NCBI GenBank assembly: GCA_030710605.1
Contig: CP092875.1
Location: 61,966,394-62,030,393 of the forward strand
DNA from: Cordylochernes scorpioides
Taxonomy: Eukaryota > Arthropoda > Arachnida > Pseudoscorpiones > Chernetidae
Direction of reading: 5' to 3'
DNA length: 64,000 bases
In this document: positions 23,180 to 36,469 of the stretch, piece by piece
Numbering within the stretch: the first letter of the stretch is position 1
Layout: every line of letters starts with the position of its first letter
The notes under the pieces: generated by a model
What the model saw: the letters and a program-made list of their open reading frames with translations, nothing else
Told to the model about the DNA's origin: nothing
Database searches by the model: none
Program-made: the position numbers and the translations under genes

Positions 23180-23382
23180 AAAACAAGGAAGGCATATCCT
23201 GACCACGAGCACATGTGCCTTTTTAAATGGCAGAGCGCCAATTAGTGGAACAGAAATCAACTAAACGTCAGGGATCAGGGAACAAGTTAAATCAACGTTC
23301 AGTTGATTTCTGTTCTATTAGATAGCGCTCTGCCAACTAAAAAGCACATTTGCTCGTGGTCAGGATATGCCTTCCTTGTTTT
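23180..23382. mobile_element. Foldback element (~200 bp)
   Basis: Inverted arms start aaacaaggaaggcatatcct and carry gaccacgagcacatg. Inner inverted segments contain cagaaatcaactaaacgt. A single-arm relative lies at about 49885-49970 next to a hammerhead motif, linking this foldback to that family. Confidence 0.75.
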
Positions 23383-25095
23383 CAATATCAACACCAGACC
23401 TTTTTACTTTTTCACATACATTTATATCGTTTTGAGAAATCCATAAATAAATCTTTAATTAAAAAGGCATATATTGAATCAAAAATATTATCCATTATAT
23501 GCTTTTTTAATTAAAAATTATACCTTTATATATGATGCAATATGAAAATTCTTATAACAGCGATAGATATTAGTATCACTTTAGGTAACCAGATATTATC
23601 AACTAATTAGAAAATTAAGAGCATTGGTAAACGAACGTTTAAAATCTTCTCAATTTCTATTTTGCTAAAGCCATATACGTATTTCGAGAGAGGTCGGTTC
23701 TAAATAGTTTATATATGTACCAAAAATAGCACCTCTCCCTTTAATTGTGAATCAGAACGATGGCAATATGCATCATCTTAGTATTGTGAATTTTCCTTTT
23801 AATAATTCTGTTACCTACTCTACTACAATATAGATTATTGTAAATAGTTTCACGCGCAATTATCCAGATCGGATATAGCGTGTCTTATTTGCTACTGGTA
23901 ATGATCAATCACCTTAATAAACAGCCAGCTATGGTTTGAAATGATTCAAATCCTGAAATGCATACATAATTATTTTTACATATATAATGGTTATTTTAAA
24001 ATGAAAAAAAAAAAAAAAACTTGAAAAATTCATAAAAAGGCCTTCTTTCATTTATAAATGCCATTTCCACCAGTGAATACCATATTATATAAAAGAACCT
24101 AGAGCGCTCTTTGTATGTTGGAAATAAAAATTATAACTAAGCCGAATTATTTAACAAATTTCCACATATAATTCATTCTTGTTTCTAACATATATAAATA
24201 ACCGTAGTTTAGAAACTATTCTGAGGTGTACGTTGAATTTTTTAAACTTTCACCTTTTAATTAATAAGAGAGTGTATTCACATGAATGATTTTCTCTCAA
24301 CTTTTAGATATTTTAAAATGTTTAGAAACTATATAATAATCTCATCAAACTGTGAGATGCTAATATATCACACCTTTATTATTTATATCAATTATTATAA
24401 CAAAATACTTATTATTGATAATCCTAGTAAGAAATATATTTGAAAATTCTGTCAAACTGCAAATTTCTCAATGTCTTCCTGTTCTTTTATTGAATACTGT
24501 GAAAGTATTTTGATCAAGCTAAATGTGGGCCGATTATCCTTACGCTAGTTTTTCCTGAATTGTATAAGTAATAAGTTATTGGTTAATAAGTCATATAACT
24601 TTGGTGAGAGAGATGGTGGATTGGATAATCTGAATATAACTAAGTAGGCCATGAGGCCATGACTACTGTAAATATGTCTGAATCATTTGTTATGGAACCT
24701 ATCATATGAGTTATATTAATATGCTAATGAATTCCTATTGCCATGTTCATAATTAGGAAAAACCAACTTCGGGATGACACAGCGGTTTATTTAAGGCAAT
24801 AACAAATTATGAATGATAAACAAAAGATAAGCAATGAGGGAAGTTTACAGGGCAGCAAATATATAAACAGAAAAATATGATACTCTGTTAATAAAATAAA
24901 AATTGTTTGCTACAATATTGTATCAATTGATTCTACAAGTGGTAATATACAAGCATGGTAAAGGGTGATGACTATGCAAATATTTATGATGATAAACAAC
25001 CGAGTATTCAAAAATAATTATTCTGTGGCAATATTTAAGCCTAGCTTATTTACATATATTCGTAAATATGGACTAAATTGAACTCTTCGAATAAA
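23383..25095. other. AT-rich stretch, no recognised gene
   Basis: Contains homopolymer and AT microsatellite runs but no ORF, RNA gene or repeat that I can name. Confidence 0.6.
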
Positions 25096-25715
25096 AATAG
25101 CAAAATATAACGAGGATTGAAGAGGAATGTCTTATAAGAACTTTATTCGCAAGCTTTCAGACGTCCTTCTACAGGGTTTACTATGACAAACAACTTCGCC
25201 TTTGCCGGTCCCAAGCCCGGCTGAAAAAGCAGGAGGGGGAGCAGTAACAAGCTCGCTAAAAAACCTGGGTTCAGCTGGCCCAGCTGATAGTACCCTGTAA
25301 GGGCTCCTAATCCAGGGATATAGGATGAGGAGCGTTTGTACTCTATATTAGGAGTAGCTGCACATGGCGTCTGTTCCTCATGTCAGAGGCGGCCATTTCT
25401 TTTGGAGCTAAGTCGGCCTGCCACTGAGTAGTGCTCCCAGTCTTAATGACAAAGGCAGACGCATTCTACTTCACCCAGTCATGATGGTTGTCAAACAGAC
25501 ACCATCAAGGGTCACAACTTGATACCCTGATATGATTGAGTGGAGATAAGAAATAATAAGAAGACAATGACAAAAATAAATAAATAGAGTATTCATCCCA
25601 TATTTCTTTCTTTTTGTCATTGTAAAGCCTGTAGAAGGACGCATGCGTCCGAAATATTGTGAATAAAGTACTTATAAGATAAACCTCTTCAATCGTTGTT
25701 ATATTTTGCTATTCC
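25096..25715. mobile_element. Foldback composite with Penelope-like ends and an internal retroposon fragment
   Basis: Arms of about 80 bp are inverted: atagcaaaatataacgagga ... agacgtccttctacagg (25096-25176) and cctgtagaaggacgcatgcg ... gttatattttgctat (25628-25715). The right arm has ggacgcatgcgtccgaaa, a stem followed by GAAA that recalls a decayed hammerhead core. Between the arms lies retroposon copy 3 (25195-25563). Similarity to Penelope-like terminal repeats is inferred from style only. Confidence 0.5.
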
Positions 25716-25761
25716 TAAATATGTTGTTTCTAAACGGTAATGTTGTCTGTATAAGCATTGA

Positions 25762-26004
25762 ATGACAACTTGTGCTACTTATGAAACTTTGATTACCCCA
25801 GCCTGTGTAGTGGATAAAGGAGAATTAGAGAGAAGGGAATTATATTCCAGGTGTGTGGTGAGTGAATCGATACATCAATGTGTCACCCTATTGGTCGAAG
25901 TCCCAGTACACTTGACCAACTTATTGGACCTTCTTTCCCGGCCGGAAATATTAATTTGGAATCTTTCCCAATACACAATAAATGGACCAGCATTATTCAA
26001 TTGA
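25762..26004 (+). pseudogene. Possible LINE endonuclease remnant
   Basis: An 80-codon frame contains VHLTNLLDLLSRPEILI and NLSQ, reminiscent of the endonuclease region of Jockey-like LINEs (NxLDLLLTNRPELI). No RT follows. It could equally be chance. Confidence 0.3.
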
Positions 26005-27856
26005 TATTCAATGCAGTTTGTTGGTGATTTATTTGATAATTACCATTTTTAATTATTTTATTCAATGTTCTTTGAGAGAAAGTCATATGTAGATTGGTAG
26101 AAAGCCCTCTATATACCTTTCCCTATACATATATGCAATATGATATAGTTATATTGATATATTTGTATAGTAATATGTATTATAAACTCATAGATAATAC
26201 TTATGGAAATTGTACCTTTTAGAATATATATCAGGATTCAGACAATAACTCTGAAAGATATTTGATACACAGTGACCTTTTTTTCATTGAAGACACGCGA
26301 GAAAACCAAGTTTTAAAAAAATGCCGATGTCTCTTTAAAAAAAAACAGATAACCGTCGAAATAATTTATGAAACTTCCATAAAGTTTGTTAAAATGAGTG
26401 TATATTCAACATCTAATATAACCTCTAAAATATTTCTAGTTAGTATTTGGTTAAAAATAGAGATAAAGGCTTTATAATCAACTTGTGTGTGATTATTAAT
26501 TTTCTTGTGATCAAACACTTGCATTTTTTCATTTAAAAATAATTATATATTTACACATACTCACAATTTATTTTTAAATTTGTTCATTCATATTTAAAAA
26601 AAACAACTGATTGTAAATTCTAGATATAGATATAATGACGAAATAACTTTGTAGAATTTTAAAGTATCCGGAGATAAAATTTCTGCAGGTTTTTTTTTTT
26701 AGTATTTCATCAATTTATTTCCTTTAACAAAACAACATAGATGATGAATTGTCGGGTGTCCTCAAATTGTAAAATATATCGAGTCGCCAATTAAACACTT
26801 TTTTTTTTTTTAAGATTTGAATAATATCTCTCTACTTAGGTTTGTACGAAATCGAAATATCCTATAATATCATTTAGGATATGGCCAGTGAACATGTCTG
26901 AATATTCAAGAGCTGGCGATGTGTCTATGGCGTTGTCATAAGTACATACCGTGTAGAGAATGCATTGGATTCTTATAATGAATATATGCGCTGTTTTAAA
27001 ACGTTTATTAAAAGTGATAAGTGTCTAATTTGCTCATATCCTCATATATATATATAGATAGTTTGTAATCGAATATATTCATTATTTAATATATTATATT
27101 TTAACATTATTTTTAAGCTAAAACCTTTTTATCGTTACTTCTCATTTATTTTATAAGAATACGCCTTAAATGTTTTGGCTGCTTTCTTCGTTCCAGAAAC
27201 TTGAGTCGTCTATATATATATATATATTTATAAGTCTTTAATAATTTTGATCACATAAATTTTCTTTTATAATTTACGCTTATATTTCATTATTTTTCGA
27301 GGAAAATTTTTGGTGATGATGCTGAGTAGATTAGGGAAGGCATATTATTTACCGCTGGACAAATCCTAAGGCCATGGACTTTAATTTTCCGCGACTGACT
27401 TCACGAAGAATCCAGCCTTCGTGCCAAAGCTGTGGACTCTATCCTAAAGGACAACGCTTCATATAGACTGAACGACGATAAAGCCTATAGAAAGACCATA
27501 AAGATTCTAGCAATTTCCCTTCAAAACTCTAAAGGAATCCTTGAACGAAACACGCACGTTTCACTTCGGTAGCTATATTTACAAGTTGTGGGTCACTTAG
27601 GGAGGTACCTATGCAATAGAGAGAGAATATCTATGATAAATTAAGATAATCCATTTCAATAGTTTGCTTCTAAGTTATTTCCTCGTATTTTTTGTAAATA
27701 AGACTTAATGGTTCTGTTTGAAATGATTTGCTTTTTGACACTATATTTTCTAAGTGACAATATCAAGGTTTTTATATTTATCATTATTCCAATTATACCA
27801 TTTCAAAGCTTCTTAACAACAAAGATTTCAGAAAAAAAAAACACATATATATACAT
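26005..27856. other. AT-rich stretch, no recognised gene
   Basis: Mostly AT-rich with poly-A/T and AT microsatellites. A stop-free stretch of about 57 codons on the plus strand at 27404-27574 looks mildly protein-like (LRAKAVDSILKDN) but matches nothing I recognise. Confidence 0.5.
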
Positions 27857-28350
27857 GAAAAAATAGTACAAATGTGATATTGTACTGGGATAAGGTGCAT
27901 AAATTAAGAAAAAGGCATCTCCTTATCGTGCAACTGAAGCTTGCGCCATCTATCGAAATAAATATCAACTATTCTCGTTGATTGCACGATAAGGAGATAC
28001 CTTTTTCTTAATTTATGCACCTTATCCCAGTACAATATCACATTTGTACTATTTTTTTCACATTCTGTCGCGTTCTCACGCAATTCTGGCCTTTAACTAC
28101 CCGTTTCATGTTTTTCAGGATGCCTGAATGACCAATTTTCTGGTTGTTGAGGTACAGCTTGCACCACGCTTATGAAGGCCAACAGCCCGAAACGCATCCG
28201 TGGTTAGCTTTTCTGGATTAATGAAGAATGGGTATTTGGCCAATTCTGGAATAATTAAAAAATCAACGAGAATAGTTGATATTTATTCCGATAGAAGGCG
28301 CAAGCCATCAGCAACTTTCAGTTTCACGATAAGGAGATGCCTTTTTCTCA
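27857..28350. mobile_element. Foldback element containing a decayed hammerhead motif
   Basis: Arms 27857-27933 and 27982-28058 are inverted copies (aaaaaggcatctccttatcg, atattgtactgggataaggt). The arm end cgataaggagatgcctttttct occurs a third time at 28327-28349, and caacgagaatagttgatatt (28262) is inverted relative to 27961-27980. The hammerhead-like motif lies at 28164-28203. Probably a Penelope-like or related non-autonomous element. Confidence 0.55.
28164..28203 (+). ncRNA. Decayed hammerhead ribozyme motif
   Basis: Stem I CCACG/CGTGG (28164-28168 / 28199-28203), core CTTATGA (consensus CUGANGA, so one core G is mutated), stem II GGC/GCC closing loop CAACA, then GAAA. Stem III has an A-U pair but a C-A mismatch. 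The changed core G should abolish cleavage. Confidence 0.5.
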
Positions 28351-28357
28351 ATATATA

Positions 28358-29143
28358 TCTACTTATATAATTGCCTCATTCTGAAGCTCACGGATAGAAT
28401 GCGCGCCCATTGGCTGCCGGCGAACACGTGTCCTCCCTGCCCCCCTCTAGACAACCCTGTTATCAGCTGTGTGATACATACACCTGTCTAAAGCGGCCAT
28501 TCCAGACAACCCTGTTATCAGCAGTGTGATACAGCCACCTGTCTATACAGACCACCCTGTCTATAGCGACCACTGACCACCCTGCCTATAGCGACCACTC
28601 TAGACAACCCTGTTATCAGCTGTGTGATACATCCACCTGTCTATACAGACCACCCTGTATATAGCGGCCATTCCAGATAACCCTGTTATCAGCTGTGTGA
28701 TACATACACCTGTCTATAGCGGCCACTCTAGACAACCCTGTTATCAGCTGGGTGATACATCCACCTGTCTATACAGACCACCCTGTCTATAGCGGTCACC
28801 TTAGACAAACCTGTTATCAGCTGTGTGTTACATTCACCTGTCTATAGCGGCCACTCTAGACAACCCTGCTATCAGCTGTGTGATACATCCACCTGTCTAT
28901 ACAGACCACCCTGTATATAGCGGCCATTCCAGATAACCCTGTTATCAGCTGTGTGATACATACACCTGTCTATACAGACCGCCCTGTCTATAGCGGCCAC
29001 TCTAGACAACCCTGTTATCAGCTGTGTGTTACATTCACCTGTCTATACAGACCACCCTGTCTATAGCGACCACCCAAGACAACGTTTTAAAAACATATCC
29101 GCACTCGGGTAAAACCCGGGCGTTGCCCGGGCCATTCGTCTAG
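28358..29143 (+). mobile_element. Non-autonomous Helitron with internal minisatellite
   Basis: Begins TCTACTTATATAA after A (28357) and ends hairpin CCCGGGCGTTGCCCGGG, ccattcgtCTAG (29140-29143), then T. The sister at 38230 starts and ends the same way. The interior is a tandem array with acaaccctgttatcagctgt, acctgtctatacagaccacc and ctatagcggccactc. No ORF. Confidence 0.85.
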
Positions 29144-29460
29144 TATATATATATGATAATTTAACCAACAACCCCATGTTGTATATAACTTATAACAAGA
29201 TTTCCATGTTGTTTAATAGAAACACATCTGTAAATGATTATAAGCATAATTGACATGTGTCATTACATCATCATATGTAATGTACTTTGTACAAACTGAG
29301 GATAAATAAATAAAACTCTGTAATAGATTAAGAGTTGAGCTAGAGAGATGGAAGTCACAAACAACATCTAAAGATAGATTGGAAGCTGTCAGGACGGCGC
29401 CAGTTTAGAATGTCACCAGACGACCCACACTCTTCACATCTGGTGAAATGCAAAACCCCC
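29144..29460. other. AT-rich stretch, no recognised gene
   Basis: No coding or repeat signal apart from aataaataaaactctgtaat near 29305. Confidence 0.5.
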
Positions 29461-29471
29461 TTCCTCAGAAA

Positions 29472-29512
29472 AGGTATATAAAGCCCCCGTCCTAGCTAAA
29501 AATACAGTCACT
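29472..29512 (+). promoter_or_regulatory. Possible pol II core promoter (TATA plus initiator)
   Basis: ggtatataaagcccccgtcc gives a clear TATA box; an initiator-like acagtcactt lies about 30 bp downstream. Such a pair could belong to a solo LTR spanning the GC-richer 29340-29900 block, but no matching second copy is in the window. Confidence 0.3.
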
Positions 29513-29862
29513 TCACCACCAGCGTGAGCTCTCGTCGGTTGTACCCCAGGTCCATCTCATCCACCATGTAGACCAGTACGAAATCTTCTATCTCCATCTT
29601 TCGCTCCTAGCTCAACTTTTATCTGTTCACGGAACTTTCCTAGTGCAACTGTGTCTTCGTTTTTTGTGTATGGACATTCCCAAGCTTTCCACTCTGCCTC
29701 GACCACGACTGCCTGTACTCTGTGAGAACTTTTAAAGGTCTTACAAGGTGCAGAGAGGTACTGGAAAACTCCCCATCCTGACTGTTCCTCTCGGTCAACA
29801 CAGTATAACGAGAGTTGACAGGGACTCACACCACAGTTTAAGTCGACTGGATACCTCACCAC
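29508..29862 (-). pseudogene. Unidentified coding-like region (one frameshift)
   Basis: Minus-strand frames read like real protein in a GC-richer island. The first (29862 to about 29590) holds GWGVFQYLSAPCKTF and VVVEAEWKAWECPYT; after one shift near 29590 the other reads EDFVLVYMVDEMDLGYNR and ends TGA at 29508-29510. The overlap of composition and an uninterrupted C-terminus argues for a decayed gene or transposon ORF. I do not recognise the family. It also overlaps a plus-strand TATA/initiator pair, so part of it may be an LTR. Confidence 0.35.
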
Positions 29863-29899
29863 ATAGCTAGTCGACAGGATTCTACAAGAGGCTACCAGA

Positions 29900-30740
29900 C
29901 CTCATCACATATATATATTAGAACTATTTAATAATAACCGTTTTTATAATATTTTAGGCCCAATATTCAAATAATCTACAAATTTACTCACTACACAAGG
30001 ATTTAACGAATTAAATGTTTACAATTCAATAGAATAATGTATAAATATTTGGTGCAAAAATTCAGGCTTTCAGGAATAAATGTTTTTTTTTGAAATATGA
30101 ATCAATTCTTTATATTTCGGACATAAAATTTCACAGAAGCACGATACAATAAATCGATAATAAAACACAAGAGTAAAATGTGTGTCTAAACATATATTTT
30201 TTTTTCAAAAAAGATAAGCAATAGGAAATTTACAGAGAATAAAAATATCAATATCAAAAATTATAATATGCTAATAAAAAATAAATAGAAAATTTGCTAC
30301 ACTACTTATTCCCAAATACACTAGGTACCTGCGATGTTGTGGTCATTAAGGGGGTAAATGTGTACGCAGAAGTACATCGTCTATATATACATATATAGAT
30401 ATACATTTCGGTTTTTTACCTTAAGTACTATACCTTGTAAAGTTATTTAATTCAAACTCAAATCTAGCATTAATTTCTAGGATAGTCATTTAATAATACA
30501 ATAGTTGTAGCCATCTGATAGATTAAAATAACAAAGATTTGATAGCTTATTTCATTACTGACAAGTTAGGCCATCCCAAATATTTATATTATGTTGGTTG
30601 TAGATATTGTCAGACATTTCTTTCTTTTGTATACAGTTCTTTCTTCTCCTCTATCTCCTTGTTAATATCATATTAATATTCTTCACGGCCTAAAACTAAT
30701 GTAAATATGATAAGGCCCAATTTGGATTATAGATTATAAA
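29900..30740. other. AT-rich stretch, no recognised gene
   Basis: Nothing recognised beyond AT-rich simple sequence. Confidence 0.5.
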
Positions 30741-30851
30741 CACAAGGTAATAAGACCAAATCCAAATAAATAGTGTGTGACATTTCAGTAACAACGCTAT
30801 TACCGAAACATCACACACATTTATTTATTTGATTTTGGTCTTATTATCTTG
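30741..30851. mobile_element. Foldback MITE, longer relative of 2394-2467
   Basis: Arms of about 46 bp (caaggtaataagaccaaatc ... agtgtgtgacatttc) and their inverted complement enclose agtaacaacgctattacc. The shared aataagacc and agtgtgtgac motifs link it to 2394-2467. Confidence 0.75.
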
Positions 30852-31582
30852 GGTTTTTGTAAATATGTATAGACAAATGTAAAGGCATACATTTATGACA
30901 GTGTAAGTATCCCTAGGGGGACATAACGCTTTAAATTGATATGAATAAATAAATCCTAAATATTTTTCATCATCAATAATTGAAGAAATAAGTTTTATTT
31001 TTATATAAAAAAAGCGCCGAATGATGCCCTCTATAACCTACAGATGGAGCTAGGTGTTCTGTTTGCAAACAGATTTCTTCTCGTGGGAACTGAACCAGTC
31101 GTCGTCTCCCCTCTAAGATTAGGATTGACTTGATTTTTTCCCTCCTTATCTTGTTTTTATTATCACAAATTATTGGACCGAATTTGAAATGGGGTCATGT
31201 CAAGTTAAAGCGGCTTTATTATTGATTATATCTTCCTCCGATATGAATAAATCTTTCTTTTTATGTCGATTTAATATAAATATATTTGAAAATTCCATCA
31301 AAAATAATATTATTTTTATAATTTCAAAAATATATATAATTTTGACAATTAGGTTTAAGATAATATTTAAAATAATTTTAATTTTGAATATGGCGCAGTA
31401 TAGAAGAGGCGTTTGGTTTATATCATTTATTTTTATTGAAATATCGTATGAATTATTCTCTATATATCTTTCTATACTGTAGAACACACAATAAACTTTC
31501 AATAATATAGATCAAAAATAAAATAGACAATAAATATTCTCCCCCACTTTGGATATTTCACATATACTATACTAATTTTTAT

Positions 31583-31963
31583 TCTTCTTCTTCTTTCTTA
31601 TCTCCACTCAATCATATTAGGGTATCTAGCTTGTGAAGCTTGAGATTTTCGATGGTGTCTGCTTGACAACCATCATTAATGGGTGAAGTAGAATGCGGCT
31701 GCCTTTATCATTAAGACTGGGAGCACTACTCAGTGGCAGGCCGACTTATCTCCAAAGGAAATGGCCGCTTCTGACATGAGGAACAGACGCTATGTGCAGC
31801 CGCTCCTAAAATGGAGTACAAACGCTGCTCATCCTGTATCCCTGGATCAGGAGACCTTACAGGGTACTATCAGCCGGGCCAGCTGAGCCCAAGTTTTTTG
31901 TGAGCTTGTTACTGCTCCCCCTCCTCCTTTTTCATCCGGGTTTGGGACCTGCAAAGGCGGAGT
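31583..31963 (-). mobile_element. Dispersed retroposon fragment, copy 4
   Basis: Same family as 1325-1709; it is the paralogous counterpart within the duplicated segment. Confidence 0.65.
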
Positions 31964-33403
31964 TCTAATTTTTATTTGATATTGAAACCGATATAGATAG
32001 CATTATTTATAAACTAAACATTTCTACGTGAGATCTGTGCCCATTAATATATATATAATAATAAAATAATATATTTTGGGGAAAATGTGAATTGTCTTCT
32101 ATATATATAATACACTAACAGAATTTTCAGTTGTAAAGTTTTAAGCAATCTCCTCCAATGATACTGAACTATACATAGCGATGTATATACTAAAATATTT
32201 GTTGTTTTTTGCTTCGTGTGTAGCATTAATTTTTATTCTTCAGATGTTAGTATTTATATTCATTTTTTATTTATTCAATTTTTCAATCATATATATTTTT
32301 CTTTCAAAATTTATTTTATTTATTTATCATCACCGAAATGTTTTGTTTACAAAACATGAGCTTTTGTATTATTGATTTCTATCAATTTATAATGGTATAT
32401 ATATTTCATGTTTCTAAATTTATTGTTACTCACTTTTATCATGATTGTTAGTGTAGATTTATTTAATATTTTTAATATTATTAATTTTACATGCAAAACG
32501 CTTTCGAGAGTAAACACATATTTCAATATATCTGTTATATATCAATAATCTGATTCCAATACCATCCCACATATCTTCTATAAATATAATACACTAACAG
32601 AGTTTTCAGTTGTGTAGTTTTAAGCAATCTTTTACGAAAATACTGGACTATACATAGCGATCTATTTACTAAAATATTTGTTATATTTTACTTCGTGTAT
32701 TACACCTATTTTTATTTTATACTAAATATTAGTAATTTTATTTTTTAATAATTCAATTTTCCAATCATAAATATTTTGCTTCATATTTCACTCTATATAT
32801 TTATTATTACCGATTTGCTTTGTTTTTAAATAAGTGCATTGGAATTATTGAATTATATCAATTTTTATTGGTAGATTATTTGGGTTTCTAAATCGATTGT
32901 TAATTATTTTCCTGGCCATAATTAGAAATATTTCACTGTTGGAATTTTCCTTGAGGATCTACTCGGGATGGTCAGTATTTATCAATGTGCGTATCTGTGC
33001 CCGAATGTATATACTTTGTTAAGAAAATATTTTATTTACCCTTTCTTATTCTCACTGATTAGATGGGCATCGCAGTCAAGAACGATCGCAGTCACTCACT
33101 TAACTAAGGCAATTTCAAGGGTTAATGCGCTGGGGAGTGTACCACGGGGATTGGGTGGAAAAGCTGCTATCTATTTGAACGATATTGATTTTTGAACAGC
33201 TAAATGCTGTTTCTAAGAGATTAATATATACCCATTTCAATTTCAAGCCACTATATATACTTAACATGCCCTTAGGGTAAAATACATTAGCCGAATTTCG
33301 CTTTCAAAACATTCAGCTCAGGGTTCATACTATAAAGAGTTTGTACAAAAGTTGAAACCTCCGTAAATATATTTACATTTTTATAATACAAATATTTGCA
33401 CAT

Positions 33404-34733
33404 TTATTTATTATTTATTATCATTTACAAAGCACGCGATATCCGTCTTGGATATTTGCATGCATACACAAGTTTGGGAGCTTATTTACAGTAATTATTA
33501 ATATGATTTTAGTTATTATAATAGAAATGATTAACATATTTGTCAGTTAGTTAACGATTTAATTACCCTATAATGAATATTAGTGAACATCACAGATAAG
33601 AAAATAAATTTAGAGCTATTTACAGCATATAACTATATATCAGTTATTACAGCCCAGGCTATCTATTACTAAAAAACATTCTACAAAATATATTAATATT
33701 TATATACGTATATCTATTATTAACTATTTGATTCAGACAATTTATATTTATTTGATTTTTGACTCTCAAGTCCTCTACAAGTCGACACTCCGTTAGAATA
33801 TGTACAGGATTTTCTTCTTCTGCACCACATGAGCATTTAGGCGAATTCGTCTTTCTGACTTTGTACAAATATGATCTAAAGTTACCGTGTCCAGTAAAAA
33901 ATTGGACATTGTAAAATTTTGGCTTGACATATTTGGGTATTTGGGAATCAGTGAAGAAGGACTTGAAAATGGTATTAGTCTTCTCATAGTATTTCTGCAA
34001 TTTTTCCCTTATATAATTAGAAATTATATTCCTACTTGAAGAGGCAAATCGGTTGTAATTTATTTCGGTTTTCAACATGTTAGATTCAATATATTCAGTA
34101 AGTTTGGGGACCCTTGTGCAAGTATATGCGTACAATCCGATGATGTTGTACTGTAGGCCTGTATACAACGTTTCAATATACTATATTGAAGAGAATTTAG
34201 TTTGTCCTTAGACTTTTTGTTTATGAATGGATACCATATTGGATAACCATAAGTAATTGTACTTCGATATAATGTCTTATACAATATCAGTCTTCGTCTA
34301 AAGTCTAGACCCCATGCTTTCTTTGTCAGGCCAAATAGGTATCCACTAGCTCTAGTTACTTTTATTATCATTTCATTAACGTGAGGCGTAAAGTCCAGTT
34401 TGCTTCTGACTCGGTAATTTTTAATAGTCACTCCTAGGATCTTAAGTTCTTCAACCGGTTTAATTAACTTGCTACCTGAGACTATTATATCGCTATTGTA
34501 TTTATTTAAATATAATATTTTTGTTTTTTCATCTGACAATTTTAATTTACGACTTTCACACCACTTATTGATTTTTCTTAATACGTAATCTATTGTCTTT
34601 CTTAGTTGTTCAGGAGTTTTATTCCAACATATTAACGTAATATCATCTGCATATCCTATTGTTTCACAATTATCATCCAGATTATTATTCAGTATCTCAT
34701 TAATAAGAATATTCCATAATGTGGGAGACAGTG
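33404..34733 (-). mobile_element. 5'-truncated R1/LOA-like LINE
   Basis: A 25-bp duplication (ttttataatacaaatatttg plus cacat) flanks it at 33379-33403 and 34734-34758, and copy A has the uninterrupted site at about 12420. On the minus strand it ends in an (ATAA)n-type tail (aataaataataaataa). It is truncated inside RT. Long target duplication, 5' truncation and a simple 3' tail are classic target-primed reverse transcription. Confidence 0.9.
33659..34733 (-). pseudogene. LINE reverse transcriptase, C-terminal part (frameshifted)
   Basis: The frame ending at 34072 starts inside RT (SPTLWNILINEIL, YADDITLICW, KTKILYLNKY, LKILGVTI) and runs to AYSTTSSD. A shift near 34075-34090 moves coding to the frame ending at 33659, with FFTGHGNFRSYL and a Cys/His tail CSCGAEEENPVHILTEC. 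The RT catalytic aspartates are present, but no N-terminal endonuclease remains. Confidence 0.85.
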
Positions 34734-36469
34734 TTTTATAATACAAATATTTGCACATAGTGATCATGGAATGAAGTTTTTGTTGATTATTCTCAATTTG
34801 TCTGTGTTGTCCAGTTCTGTCGGCAATACACGTGCCTCGTCAAAGCTAGAGTTTCAAAACAACTGCGCTTTTATTGGTAATAACATTTTAAAAATATTAT
34901 TCTCACCTTATAGCCATTTCTATTAATTTTTTAATCTTATTAAATATTAGTTGACTAATTCCGGAGATATAGATTTACCTACGAATATTTATTTGTGAGT
35001 TTTCATATTGCTAATTTTATTGATTTTTCAAGATTTTTCTTTGGTTTACCATAAAATATACCTAAGCATGAGATCTATTCCTAAATTCATTTTTTCTAAA
35101 ATGAAGAACAATTTTGTATTTTATACCTCTCTACCAGGATAAATATTTATTTAAAAATGAAGTTTAAAAGTAATAAACGAAGAATATTATTTATAAAAAT
35201 CTCTTTATATGGATATCAGAGAAATTCTGTTTCCCAAGGGACAAATGAAGATCAAAGTCAAACTGATAAAATTCACTGAGTTTCAAACATTTCATTTTTT
35301 GGTAAACCAATTTTTCTAAACGATTTCTTTCTGAGTGAATGTTTTCCAATCGAAAACTATTTTAATAAATGTTATTATAATAATGATTTTTTATATATCA
35401 TACTGCTCTGAAAATATTTTGAATGAAATATAATCAAATATTTTAGAGACCGAAAATGATTATGATGGCAGAATTGGTGAAATTATATTAAATATTTTCA
35501 TAACACGAATACTAATTCCATATATAAAATCATTCTAGATAGACAATCATGATAAATATTTCATTGTTAAAAGTGATATTCTCTTTCTAAGCTTTCAATA
35601 AAGGTAAGCTGGTAAAGTTGCGTCATAAGGATAGTTTTCTAAATAAAATCTGTTCTATGCGCGAATTATTTAATAATTTTATTGCATTAATATTTAAAAT
35701 TTGCAAATTTTGTATTTCACATTTTATGCTAAACCCCCTTCCTCTTATTTATCGTAAATATATTAAATTTGGTTTAAATTGATGTATTCTAAAGTGAGCG
35801 AACGTTATCTTCCATTCAAAAATATGTATAGTATTTTATGTAAAACAAATTTTTCTCTCTCTGTTTTACATAGTATTTTATTTGATTAAAATTAATGAAT
35901 TATACATAACACGAAAGCTATTAACAGACAACTCTTAATGAATTCCACATTGATATAATATCGATAAACTGCATAGAAAATAACAAGGAATATTCTAATT
36001 TTGCATATTTTCCTTTCGACCCTTAGAATGGTTTAAGGCTAATTAATTTTATTAGATAATCTTTTTTGCAATTCAAGTTCCAAATTTGTTCATCTACTCA
36101 CATATTTTTTAGTATATATAGTATGTATATATATTTATATGTATGTATTTAAATATAATATAATGTTGCAGAAAGATGGTATTTAGGTACCGAAAAAAGC
36201 ACCTCTCCCTTCAAATATGTATTTAAACAATTAATTATATTTATCACCCAAGTAAGTGTGTGGATATAGTAATAAAGATATGAAAAAACTTTAAAAAATG
36301 GAATAACGATTTTTTTCGGATAATTTCTGCTAATAAAACATTTTAAACTCAAAATTACTTTAAAGGATACAAGAAACCAGAAAGTATATGGAGTAATGAC
36401 TGGAGTAAAAGCCCTATGTCACTGAATGTAAAGGTTTAGGATTTGAGGGGTGAGAATCAACTTGGGTAT

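Noticed and set aside
25626..25660. Active hammerhead in CTGTAGA ... GAAATATTG
   Set aside because: A core A is replaced by T and stem III cannot form.
28440..29090. CRISPR-like array
   Set aside because: Repeats are contiguous minisatellite units without unique spacers, inside a Helitron in eukaryotic DNA.
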